A DNA stretch of 64,000 nucleotides. Origin: Celeribacter arenosi. GTDB lineage: Bacteria; Pseudomonadota; Alphaproteobacteria; Rhodobacterales; Rhodobacteraceae. Location of the stretch: positions 62,001 to 126,000 of the forward strand of contig NZ_BAABDF010000006.1 in NCBI RefSeq assembly GCF_039539485.1. The letters run 5' to 3'. Under the pieces are notes generated by a model. The model saw nothing but the letters and a program-made list of their open reading frames with translations, was not told where the DNA came from and did not search any database. The position numbers were made by a program, and so were the translations under genes. Below, in pieces: positions 32,693 through 40,593 of this stretch. How positions within the stretch are numbered: position 1 is the stretch's first letter; every line of letters begins with the position of its first letter.

Positions 32693-33586
32693 ATGATCGA
32701 CGACTACCGCAGCCTCGCCGTCTTTGTCGCGATTGCCGATACCGGAAGCCTGAGCGCCGCAGGACGTCGTTTGAAGCTCTCTACATCCGTCATCAGCCAT
32801 CACCTGTCGCGACTGGAAGAACGGCAGGGCGTGACCCTGTTCTTCCGCTCGACGCGATCCATGTCGTTGACCCCCGAAGGCCAGATTGCCCTCGATCCGG
32901 CCCGCCGCATGGTGGCCGCGGGCGAAGAGGCCTTGGACGCGATCCATGCCGGAAACGAAGAACCGGTCGGCTCGCTCCATGTCGCGATGCCGGCCTTCGG
33001 TGAACAAAGCAAACTGCATCAGGCCCTGTGGGGCTTTGCAAGTGCGCACCCGATGGTCGCGATATCCCTGCAGTGCAGTGACATGCCAACCGATCTGGTC
33101 AAGGACGGGTTTGATCTGGCGATCCGGCTGGGCACATTGCGAAACAGCAGCCTGAAAAGCCGCCGCATTGCCGACTTCGAACGCTTGCTGGTCGCCTCAC
33201 CGGATTACCTGTCCCGGCGCGCGCCGATTGCGACCCCGCAGGATCTCGACGCCCATGACTTCATCGCCGTCACGCAAATCCCGTCCATGATGACGCTGGA
33301 AACCAAAGACCAATCGGTGAACATTGCCCCCGCAAATTTCCGCATCGAGGTGAACACCGTAAATGCCGCCAAGGCCTCCGTGCTCGCCGGCCTCGGTATC
33401 TGGCACCTGCCGCGCAGCGTGATCGAACAAGAGGTCGCACAAGGGCAACTGGTGCGAATTCTGCCGGACTGGAGCCTGCCCACATTGGGCATCTACGCCG
33501 TGTGGCCCGACATAGGCCCGCAAAAAGCCCTGACCCGACGGCTGATCGATCACTTCATCGCGCATCGCTCGGATCTGATGCTGTAA
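32693..33586 (+). CDS. LysR family transcriptional regulator
   Basis: A 297-residue LTTR. The N-terminal winged helix reads YRSLAVFVAIADTGSLSAAGRRLKLSTSVISHHLSRLEERQG (helix-turn-helix around SLSAAGRRL and SVISHHLSRLE), followed by a coiled linker and a periplasmic-binding-type effector domain with GSLHVAMPAFGE and FDLAIRLGTL. The ATG at 32693 is chosen because the wHTH begins four residues later. It is divergent from the DUF2218-SnoaL-NmrA-MsrQ cluster, which it probably controls. The inducer is unknown. Confidence 0.93.
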   Translation: MIDDYRSLAVFVAIADTGSLSAAGRRLKLSTSVISHHLSRLEERQGVTLFFRSTRSMSLTPEGQIALDPARRMVAAGEEALDAIHAGNEEPVGSLHVAMPAFGEQSKLHQALWGFASAHPMVAISLQCSDMPTDLVKDGFDLAIRLGTLRNSSLKSRRIADFERLLVASPDYLSRRAPIATPQDLDAHDFIAVTQIPSMMTLETKDQSVNIAPANFRIEVNTVNAAKASVLAGLGIWHLPRSVIEQEVAQGQLVRILPDWSLPTLGIYAVWPDIGPQKALTRRLIDHFIAHRSDLML

Positions 33587-33812
33587 CCCAACCCCCCACC
33601 CGCGCCACCCCCACGCGCCGCATAGACGCACTGGCCAAAATCGCCCGACCCGCAAAAGCCCACCCCCAAAACCTCTTTTCCTGAGCCGACCCGGATCAAA
33701 ACGCCCCCCGACCAAAGCGCGGCAAGCGGTCCTTAGCGGACATTGGCTAAGCCGTCACGATGCTGCGGTGCAGCTTCACCTGAGCAGACATCGATCGGCA
33801 ACGAACCATTTG
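33587..33812. other. Gap between LysR and the reverse transcriptase
   Basis: No gene is recognised in these 226 bases. The first half is C-rich (runs of CCCCC) and the second half changes to AT-richer sequence at about 33.8 kb, which marks the edge of the reverse-transcriptase insert. No terminator with a convincing U-tract was found. Confidence 0.4.
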
Positions 33813-35297
33813 TTACGTGGCCGACTTCTCTGCACCTTTGGTTTTGTCGCGTCGCACAACGGCCCGTACCATCGCTGTCGCAATCCTGTCCTTCATGATT
33901 TTATTGAAGTTGCGGGCCTGCCGCAAAATTGGGGTTCCTCGCTCTCCAAATACCTCTGACGCCCGCTTTAGATAGCTGTAGAAAGTCCAAGTGCCGTAAT
34001 CGTCCGGCGAAAGTTCATCGGGGTGAACTCTACTGAAACGCTGGCTGAAATTCGAGTAGTTGAAGGTCGCGAGAATTTCAGTGGCGTTCTTGTCAGGATG
34101 TGCGTCGGCGAAACCACGCGCCACTCCTTTCGCAGAGAGCGCCACTTTGCGATAGAGCCGTGAAATCGTGCTGTCTCGGACATAGACGTGCTTGCCGTCA
34201 AAACGGAAGCCCAAGTACTCAAAGCCGTTCTTTCCCTGTGGTCCTCTGACGTGAACATAGCTCAACGCGTCGGGCGCTCGGAAAAACCGTACGATGCATG
34301 TCTTAGCTTCCTTTATCTCGATAGCCGTCCCGTACTTTTTTATTTCTTTGACGGCGAATTTTTGTGCTTCAATTGCTTCGGCATCACCACCCGGGATTAT
34401 GAGCAAAATATCGTCGGAATAACGCATATATCGTCCGCCCCTCGCATTTGCGAAATCGTTGAGCGAAACGTCGAAATCCAGCAAATAAAAGTTCGCGATT
34501 AGGTCAGAAATTGGAGCGCCCTGAGGAACACCGTGGTCAAGTAAATTCCCTTTTTCATCGCAGTTTGGCCTCACCAAACTCGGTAAGGCAGGGTCACCAC
34601 CACAGATTTTTGCTCGAAATTCAGCAGGGGTGCAAAGCTGCGTTGGCATGTCGCTGTAGGTTGTGGTGAACCGCTCCCGAGGATAACCGTTAACCTCAAT
34701 TTCTTCAAGGAATCCCAATCGACGGTAAACTTCTTTCTGGTCCACAACATGATACCGCGTCACATTCTTGAAGACCGTGAAATGGTCGGGAGGTAAACGT
34801 TTAACGCCCAGCAAATCGCACCAAACTTGTTTAATGCGAGCGTGATCCAAGTTCTCGAAATAGCCTTTGATGTCCAAAGCAATTGCAACACAATTACCCT
34901 GTCGCTCGATCTCGTCGAACGCATCTTTTGCAAAGTCTATGTTGCATTTGCCGCCGCCGCGCGATTTTGGGATTTTTCGGTAGGCAATTGGGCATTTTTC
35001 AATACCCAGCTCGGTCAGGCGATCTTCATATTTCTCCGCCAAAACTCTCCGATAGTGGGTGAGGATATACGCGTCTCGCCGAGCTGCATACCGGATTGGT
35101 CGCGATTTGGGTTTAGGCCGCCCTTCTTCTGAAACCCTGAAAGGCTGCCATGTCTCTTGATAAAGAAAGAAAGGATAGAATTTGTTTGACGCTACACGGT
35201 CAGGGTCGGAGACAATCTCTTTTGCTTCCTCAACCGACAGACGGCGGTCAAAATGTGGGTAGTGCTTAAGGTCTTTAGCTGAAAATTCTGGTTCCAT
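33813..35297 (-). CDS. Reverse transcriptase of the antiviral (UG/DRT) type, possibly DRT2-like
   Basis: A 494-residue RNA-directed DNA polymerase. Motif A is ALDIKGYFENLDH (catalytic Asp 142), the template-grip motif is HGVPQGAPIS (about 256-264), the catalytic box is YSDD (293-296) and the motif D/E region is GFEYLGF (358-364). An N-terminal block HYPHFDRRLS with DPDRVASNKFYPFF precedes the fingers, and about 110 helical residues follow the palm. It lacks the retron VTG, the intron maturase domain and an HNH endonuclease. This arrangement resembles stand-alone defence RTs, DRT2 (UG2) most of all. Base composition is close to half GC, unlike its neighbours, and the gene stands alone. A structured leader lies upstream. 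Confidence 0.85.
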   Translation of the reverse strand: MEPEFSAKDLKHYPHFDRRLSVEEAKEIVSDPDRVASNKFYPFFLYQETWQPFRVSEEGRPKPKSRPIRYAARRDAYILTHYRRVLAEKYEDRLTELGIEKCPIAYRKIPKSRGGGKCNIDFAKDAFDEIERQGNCVAIALDIKGYFENLDHARIKQVWCDLLGVKRLPPDHFTVFKNVTRYHVVDQKEVYRRLGFLEEIEVNGYPRERFTTTYSDMPTQLCTPAEFRAKICGGDPALPSLVRPNCDEKGNLLDHGVPQGAPISDLIANFYLLDFDVSLNDFANARGGRYMRYSDDILLIIPGGDAEAIEAQKFAVKEIKKYGTAIEIKEAKTCIVRFFRAPDALSYVHVRGPQGKNGFEYLGFRFDGKHVYVRDSTISRLYRKVALSAKGVARGFADAHPDKNATEILATFNYSNFSQRFSRVHPDELSPDDYGTWTFYSYLKRASEVFGERGTPILRQARNFNKIMKDRIATAMVRAVVRRDKTKGAEKSAT

Positions 35298-35615
35298 TTA
35301 CCTTAGCGAGAGGGACCGAAACATCGGGCAGGACACTTGCCCTTTTCAGTTTCGGCCCCGACTGTTCTGCGTGGTGCCCTTCGTTCGACGTGGTCGCTTA
35401 TATTACTATACAAGTAGCAATCGGGATTATCCGATATGCCGCCTGTGCACCAAGTTGCCATAAAGGAGCCCGAATGTTGGAACTCGCAATCTGCACATAC
35501 CTGGAAACAGGACTTGACAGTTTAAACGATCGACTGCGACGCCCTAATAGCGCCGATTAAGTTTACATGGGTACGGAAGGTGAGCGATACAAGAGGCCAT
35601 CAAAAAAAAATTTAC
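35298..35615 (-). ncRNA. Structured leader, candidate template RNA of the reverse transcriptase
   Basis: About 318 nt run from the predicted transcription start to the RT start codon without a gene on that strand. Just before the RT start, 312-322 pairs with 349-359 (window 35312-35322 and 35349-35359) as an 11-bp stem with one G-U. It encloses a second 5-bp stem, GGGCA/TGCCC at 35326-35330 and 35338-35342. A 6-bp pairing joins 35447-35452 with 35372-35377, and short hairpins lie between. Size, position and folding fit the non-coding template RNA that precedes DRT2-type RTs. The exact ends and function are inferred. Confidence 0.5.
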
Positions 35616-35621
35616 CTCTCT

Positions 35622-35650
35622 ATTATAAGTGTTTGGCGGATTTGTGTCCG
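35622..35650 (-). promoter_or_regulatory. Sigma70-like promoter for the RT leader
   Basis: Read on the minus strand, the -10 box is a perfect TATAAT (35622-35627), preceded by a 17-nt spacer and CGGACA (35645-35650), which matches four of six -35 positions. Transcription would begin near 35615 and run through the leader into the reverse transcriptase. Confidence 0.55.
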
Positions 35651-35765
35651 GGAACTGTGTATCGCCGTGTTTTCGCTTTGTTGGCAGGTTCCATTCAAAT
35701 CGCTAAGCCCCCCAACAGACATTGGCGTCAGCTGCAGCGAACGCCCGCTCCCCAAAACCCCCCAA

Positions 35766-35797
35766 ACAAAAAGGCCCGCCAAAGCGGGCCCTTTAAA
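35766..35797 (-). terminator. Intrinsic terminator after the BMP gene
   Basis: GGCCCGC (35773-35779) and GCGGGCC (35784-35790) form a 7-bp GC stem with a CAAA loop. On the minus strand it is followed by TTTTTGTTT. It sits 21 bp after the stop of the BMP-family gene and ends the xdh/BMP transcription unit, isolating it from the RT promoter downstream. Confidence 0.85.
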
Positions 35798-35817
35798 CTC
35801 TCGATCAAACGCAGGCC

Positions 35818-36897
35818 TTACTGCGGGATGTCGCCGGTCAGACCTTCGACGTAGAAATTCATCCCCGCCAAAGTGCCATCGTCCGCCGTTTCGCCCTCGG
35901 CCAGCCACACAGAGCCGTCCTGCTTGTTGAGCGGACCGGTGAAGGGCATGTATTCGCCCGACGCAATCGCGTCTTTCAACGCCAGCGCCTCTGCCTTGAC
36001 CTCGGCAGGAACCGCATCGGTGATCTCGCCGATCCCGACCATGCCCGCGCCAATACCGTCCCAAGTGTTGTCGCTCTCCCAGGTGCCATCCATCACCGCC
36101 TTGGTGCGCGCCACGTAGTAGGGGCCCCAATGGTCGATGATCGAGGACACGCGCGGCATCGGCGCATATTCCGCCATGTCGGAGGCCTGACCGAAGGTGT
36201 AGACATTGCCCGCCTTCTGCGCCGCCGCCTGAGGCGCGGTGGAGTCGGTGTGCTGCAGGATCACATCCGCGCCCTGATCGATCAGCGCCTGCGCCGCATC
36301 GGCCTCTTTGGCGGGATCAAACCACGTGTAGGCCCAAACCACGGAGAACTCGACATCGGGGTTCACCTTCTTGGCGTGGATATAGGCCGCGTTGATGCCA
36401 CGGATCACTTCGGGGATCGGGAAGGACCCGATGTAGCCCACCTTGTTAGACTTGGTGATGCGACCCGCGATGGTGCCCTGAACGGCGCGACCCTCATAGA
36501 AACGCGCGGAGTAAACACCCACGTTGTCGGCCTGCTTATAACCCGTCGCATGCTCGAATTTCACATCGGGGAACTTCGCCGCCACGTTGATCGTCGGATC
36601 CATATAGCCAAACGAAGTGGTAAAGATCAGGTCCGCACCCGACAGCGCCATCTGCGTGATCGCACGCTCGGCGTCCGCACCCTCGGGCACGTTCTCCTGA
36701 TAGATCGTCTCGACCGCATCGCCGAATTCGGCTTCGACCGCCAAACGACCCTGATCGTGCTCATAGGTCCAACCGCCATCCCCGACGGGACCGACATAGA
36801 TGAAACCAACCTTGGTCTTATCCTGCGCAATCGCTGCACCCGAAAGCGCCAGCGTCGATGCGGCAACCGCCGCCATCAGCATTGTTCTACGTTTCAT
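35818..36897 (-). CDS. BMP family ABC transporter substrate-binding protein (nucleoside/purine)
   Basis: A 359-residue periplasmic receptor of the Bmp/Med family. The signal peptide starts MKRRTMLMAAVAASTLAL and ends AIAQ. The mature protein opens KVGFIYVGPVGDGGWTYEHDQG, the BMP hallmark, with FTTSFGYMDPTINVAAKFPDV and QHTDSTAPQAAAQKAG further on. Family members bind nucleosides or purines. ATG 36897 is chosen for its GGGAG site and the signal peptide; the frame extends further without support. It follows two permeases and an ATPase and is the last gene of the unit that begins with xanthine dehydrogenase. A fragment of a second copy lies at 30.1 kb. Confidence 0.92.
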   Translation of the reverse strand: MKRRTMLMAAVAASTLALSGAAIAQDKTKVGFIYVGPVGDGGWTYEHDQGRLAVEAEFGDAVETIYQENVPEGADAERAITQMALSGADLIFTTSFGYMDPTINVAAKFPDVKFEHATGYKQADNVGVYSARFYEGRAVQGTIAGRITKSNKVGYIGSFPIPEVIRGINAAYIHAKKVNPDVEFSVVWAYTWFDPAKEADAAQALIDQGADVILQHTDSTAPQAAAQKAGNVYTFGQASDMAEYAPMPRVSSIIDHWGPYYVARTKAVMDGTWESDNTWDGIGAGMVGIGEITDAVPAEVKAEALALKDAIASGEYMPFTGPLNKQDGSVWLAEGETADDGTLAGMNFYVEGLTGDIPQ

Positions 36898-36943
36898 GTC
36901 ATGAACTCCCTGTTCTTTATATGACTTGCTTGATGAGACAGCC

Positions 36944-37876
36944 TCAATTCGAGGCATGGAAAATCCGGCCCAACATCGCGGGCGCATTCGACGCCCCGTG
37001 CCTGCGCGCGGAAATGACAACCAACACCACAATCGTGGCGAGGAATGGCGACATCGACAACAACTCGACCGGCACTTTCGCGCCTGCTGCCTGCAGGTTC
37101 AACTGCAACACGGTGATCCCGCCGAACAGATAGGCCCCGATCAACACCCGCCACGCTTTCCAGCTGGCAAAGACCACGATGGCCAGAGCGATCCACCCGA
37201 TGCCTGCGGTGATCCCGTCGGTCCACTGGGGCACCCGCACAAGGCTGATATAGGCCCCGCCGAGCCCCGCCATCGCGCCGCCAAACCCGATCGCGGCGAC
37301 CCGCACCATGCGCACGCGGTAGCCCAGAGCATGGGCCGCGGTGTGGTTTTCCCCGACCGCGCGCAGGATCAATCCGGCGCGGGAATATTTCAGAAACGCC
37401 CAAATCCCCACGACCGCAATCACGCTCAGATAAACCGTCGCATCGTGCTGAAACAAAACCGGCCCGAAAAACGGAATGCTCTCGAGCCCGGGGATCGGCA
37501 TATCGGCCACGGAAGGCGGCTTGATCCCGACGTAATTCTGCCCGAGCAGGGAGGCCAATCCCACCCCGACCAGCGTCAGCGCCAATCCCGACGGCACCTG
37601 CGTGGCCAGAAACACCTGCGTGAGCAGCGCAAACAGCATCGACAACGCCGCCCCACCGACCGCGGCGGCCACGAAACCCATCGTCGGACTGCCGGTCTCC
37701 ACCGCCACAATAAACCCGCAGACCGCGCCGGTGATCATCATCCCCTCAACCCCGAGGTTCAAAACACCCGAGCGCTCCACAACCATCTCGCCCAGAGCCG
37801 CGAGCAGGATCGGCGTCGAGGCCACCATCAAAGAGGCCAGCAAAATCACAGGGTTGATCGACCCGAAATCCATCAC
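36944..37876 (-). CDS. ABC transporter permease (nucleoside/purine, YufQ/NupC-like)
   Basis: A 310-residue inner-membrane permease with about eight helices, of the branched-chain-type permease family used by BMP importers. NPVILLASLMVASTPILLAALGE and VLNLGVEGMMITGA are signature stretches, the latter being the conserved E-G-x-M motif of this family. The ATG overlaps the preceding permease stop by 4 bp (ATGA). With the ATPase and the second permease it forms the importer that the BMP receptor feeds. Substrate is inferred as purine or nucleoside. Confidence 0.92.
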   Translation of the reverse strand: MMDFGSINPVILLASLMVASTPILLAALGEMVVERSGVLNLGVEGMMITGAVCGFIVAVETGSPTMGFVAAAVGGAALSMLFALLTQVFLATQVPSGLALTLVGVGLASLLGQNYVGIKPPSVADMPIPGLESIPFFGPVLFQHDATVYLSVIAVVGIWAFLKYSRAGLILRAVGENHTAAHALGYRVRMVRVAAIGFGGAMAGLGGAYISLVRVPQWTDGITAGIGWIALAIVVFASWKAWRVLIGAYLFGGITVLQLNLQAAGAKVPVELLSMSPFLATIVVLVVISARRHGASNAPAMLGRIFHASN

Positions 37877-38958
37877 GCGACCTCCCGCTTTTTGACCACG
37901 ACGCGGTAGTTCACCAAAATATCCATCGCCAGAAGCGTCATCAGCAACATGCCCTGAAACACCTGAATCGCCGCCGAGGGCAGGCCCAACATGAACTGCG
38001 CCAACTCGCCGCCGATGAACGTCAGCGCCAATAACAGCCCCGCCAGCAAAATCCCCACCGGATTGAGCCGCCCCAGAAAGGCGACGATGATCGCGGTAAA
38101 CCCGTAACCCGACCCGAAATCGATGGAAATCTGCCCCGCAGGCCCCGTCACTTCAAACAGCCCCGCCAACCCCGACAATGCCCCCGCCGTGCACAGGCAG
38201 AACACCACCAACCGCTTGGGGTTCACACCGGCAAAGGCGGCCGCCCGCGGGCTCTCGCCGGTCAGCCGGATCTGAAACCCCAGCAGGTGTTTGTTGAGCA
38301 AAACATAGGCCGCCACCACCGCACCAAAGGCCGCGACGACACCCCAATGCGCCCCCGTGCCCGCAATCAGTTCGGGGTTCGACATGGCATCGATCCGGCT
38401 GAGGTTGCGCGATCCGGGAAACCCGTTGCCCTCGGGATTGCGCAGCCACGATAGCGCCGCAGAGGCCATGATCTGCTCGGCCACATAGACCAACATGAGC
38501 GAGACGAGGATTTCATTGGTGTTGAACCGCGTCTTCAAAATCGCCGGAATGAGCGCCCATAGATACCCGCCGAGCGCGCCCGCAATCACCATCAACGGAA
38601 AAATCCACCACGCATCCAACGGATAAAGCGCCAGCCCCACAGAGGCCCCCGCGAGCGCCCCCATCAGATACTGCCCCTCCGCCCCGATGTTCCAGATGCC
38701 CGCCTTGAACCCGAGGCTCAGCCCGATGGCGATCAGAATCAGCGGCGCCGCCTTGACCAAAAGTTGAGGCCGCGAATAGGCCGCGAACTGGTCGTTAAAC
38801 AGAGGGTCCCAGAAAATCGTGCGAATCGCGACAAACGGGTCCTTGCCCATCAGCGCAAACAACACCCCGCCGAGCACCATGGTGACCAGAACCGCCAGAA
38901 CCGGCGTCGCGATCGTCCACCCCCGCGACGGCTGGGGCCGTTTGACAAAGGAAATCAT
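37873..38958 (-). CDS. ABC transporter permease (nucleoside/purine, YufP-like)
   Basis: A 361-residue permease paired with the next gene. GIWNIGAEGQYLMGALAG contains the family's E-G-x-x-M motif, and LKTRFNTNEILVSLMLVYVAEQI is the conserved coupling-side region. The start is taken as ATG 38958 (MISFVKRPQPSRGW), with GAGGGG upstream; the frame could extend to 39051 across a repeat-rich intergenic region, which is less likely. About ten hydrophobic helices. It is separated from the ATPase gene by 114 bp containing palindromic AT-rich motifs. Confidence 0.9.
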   Translation of the reverse strand: MISFVKRPQPSRGWTIATPVLAVLVTMVLGGVLFALMGKDPFVAIRTIFWDPLFNDQFAAYSRPQLLVKAAPLILIAIGLSLGFKAGIWNIGAEGQYLMGALAGASVGLALYPLDAWWIFPLMVIAGALGGYLWALIPAILKTRFNTNEILVSLMLVYVAEQIMASAALSWLRNPEGNGFPGSRNLSRIDAMSNPELIAGTGAHWGVVAAFGAVVAAYVLLNKHLLGFQIRLTGESPRAAAFAGVNPKRLVVFCLCTAGALSGLAGLFEVTGPAGQISIDFGSGYGFTAIIVAFLGRLNPVGILLAGLLLALTFIGGELAQFMLGLPSAAIQVFQGMLLMTLLAMDILVNYRVVVKKREVA

Positions 38959-38978
38959 GCCAACCCCTCGGCGCTGCG

Positions 38979-39062
38979 ATGTTTTAAAACATGTAAAAGA
39001 CGTAAAACGGCGTTTTCGCGCGATGTAAAACCCTGCAAAGACGCGCCACATTCTTTGTAAAA
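38979..39062. promoter_or_regulatory. Cluster of GTAAAA motifs and a palindrome between ATPase and permease genes
   Basis: ATGTTTTAAAACAT (38979-38992) is a perfect 14-bp palindrome. GTAAAA occurs four times in 70 bp (38993, 39002, 39025, 39057). The gap is the only long one inside the importer genes. It could hold a regulator site or an internal promoter controlling permease and receptor separately from xdhABC. No clear -35/-10 pair was found. Confidence 0.4.
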
Positions 39063-39072
39063 TATGTCAAAC

Positions 39073-40593
39073 TCAGACATCAACATGGGCCACCTCCATG
39101 TCATGCGCGCCACCCATCATCAGGCCGATCTCGTCCACACTCAGCCCCTTGGCAGGGCGCGGCGCGCTCAGATTGCCCTCGTTGAGCGCGGCGAAATAAT
39201 CCGAGATTTCCATCAACTCGTCGAGGTCTTGTGAAATCACAATCAACCCCGCGCCTTTGGCCGCCAGATCGAGCAATGCCTGCCGGATCGCCGCCGCCGC
39301 CGAGGCATCCACACCCCATGTCGGCTGGTTGACCACAAACACGGTCGGGGCCTGCAAAACCTCACGCCCGATGACGAATTTCTGCAGGTTCCCACCCGAT
39401 AGCGCACGGGCCGCAACATGGGTGCCGGGCGTGCGCACATCAAAGGCCGCGATGACCTCACGCGCGTAGGTTTCGGCCTTGGGCCAGTTGATAAAGTTGT
39501 TCTTTGCCAATGACTTGCGTGCAATCGCCGTCACGGCGGCATTCTCCGTCAGGCTCATATTCGGCGCCGCCGCATGGCCCAGACGTTCCTCGGGCGCGGC
39601 CATCAATCCTACCTTGCGACGCGCCGTGGGACCCAAAGGCCCGACCTCCGCACCACAAAATTCGATCTTGCCCTTGGGGCTGCGCGCCTCGCCCGACAGC
39701 ACCGCCAAAAGCTCGTCCTGACCGTTACCGGCAACCCCCCCGATCCCGAGGATTTCACCCGCCTTCAGCGTCAGCGACACATTCTTCAACCGCGTCCCGA
39801 AGGGATTGGCCGGCGCATAGCTTAAATCATTGATTTTCAACAAAACATCGCCCGCCACCTGCGCCTCGCGCGCGGGCGTATGCAGGGTCGTGCCGACCAT
39901 CATCTCGGCCATATCGCGCGCCGTCGTCGCCTTGGGGTCACATTCCCCCACGACCTTGCCGAGCCGCAGGATCGTGGCCCCCTGACACAGCGTCCTGATC
40001 TCTTCGAGCTTATGCGAGATATAGAGGATCGACGTCCCCTCGGCCTGCAATTTATGCAATGTTTCAAACAGGATAGCGACTTCCTGCGGGGTGAGAACCG
40101 ATGTCGGCTCATCCATGATCAACAGTTTCGGGTCCTGCAAAAGACACCGGATAATCTCGACCCGCTGGCGTTCGCCCGCCGACAAATCCCCGATAATACG
40201 ACCCGGATCGAGCGGCAGACCATAGGTCTCCGACACCTCACGGATCGAGCGCGCCAGATCGCGCATTTTCGGCGGGTTTTCCATGCCGAGCGCGACATTT
40301 TCCGCCACCGTCAGCGCATCAAACAGCGAAAAATGCTGGAAAACCATCGCCACACCGGCGGCCCGCGCGGCCTGCGGATTGGCGGGCGCATAGGGCGCCC
40401 CGTGCAACGTCATGGTCCCCGCGTCAGGCTTTTCCAGACCATAGATCATCTTGACCAATGTGGACTTGCCCGCGCCATTTTCTCCAAGCAAAGCATGCAC
40501 TTCGCCCGGATTGATGGAAAAGGAAACGGCATCATTCGCGATCACGCCCGGATAGGCTCGCGTCAAACCGTCGACTGTCAGCAGCGCCGTCAC
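39073..40593 (-). CDS. ABC transporter ATP-binding protein, two NBDs (nucleoside/purine)
   Basis: A 506-residue tandem ATPase as in sugar and nucleoside importers (RbsA/NupA type). The first domain has Walker A LLGENGAGKSTLVKM, signature LSAGERQRVEI and Walker B LLIMDEPTSVLTPQE. The second domain is degenerate: GGVAGNGQDELLAVLSGE instead of a Walker A Lys-Ser, and ALSGGNLQKFVIGRE as signature. The GTG at 40593 overlaps the xdhC stop (GTGA) and has GAGGGG nine nt upstream. An ATG at 40602 touches that site and is less likely. This overlap ties the importer to xanthine dehydrogenase expression. Confidence 0.92.
   Translation of the reverse strand: MTALLTVDGLTRAYPGVIANDAVSFSINPGEVHALLGENGAGKSTLVKMIYGLEKPDAGTMTLHGAPYAPANPQAARAAGVAMVFQHFSLFDALTVAENVALGMENPPKMRDLARSIREVSETYGLPLDPGRIIGDLSAGERQRVEIIRCLLQDPKLLIMDEPTSVLTPQEVAILFETLHKLQAEGTSILYISHKLEEIRTLCQGATILRLGKVVGECDPKATTARDMAEMMVGTTLHTPAREAQVAGDVLLKINDLSYAPANPFGTRLKNVSLTLKAGEILGIGGVAGNGQDELLAVLSGEARSPKGKIEFCGAEVGPLGPTARRKVGLMAAPEERLGHAAAPNMSLTENAAVTAIARKSLAKNNFINWPKAETYAREVIAAFDVRTPGTHVAARALSGGNLQKFVIGREVLQAPTVFVVNQPTWGVDASAAAAIRQALLDLAAKGAGLIVISQDLDELMEISDYFAALNEGNLSAPRPAKGLSVDEIGLMMGGAHDMEVAHVDV

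Noticed and set aside
33813..35650. Retron (msr-msd-RT) or group II intron
   Set aside because: The RT lacks the retron VTG motif and the maturase and endonuclease domains. No inverted msr/msd a1-a2 repeat or intron domain V was found.
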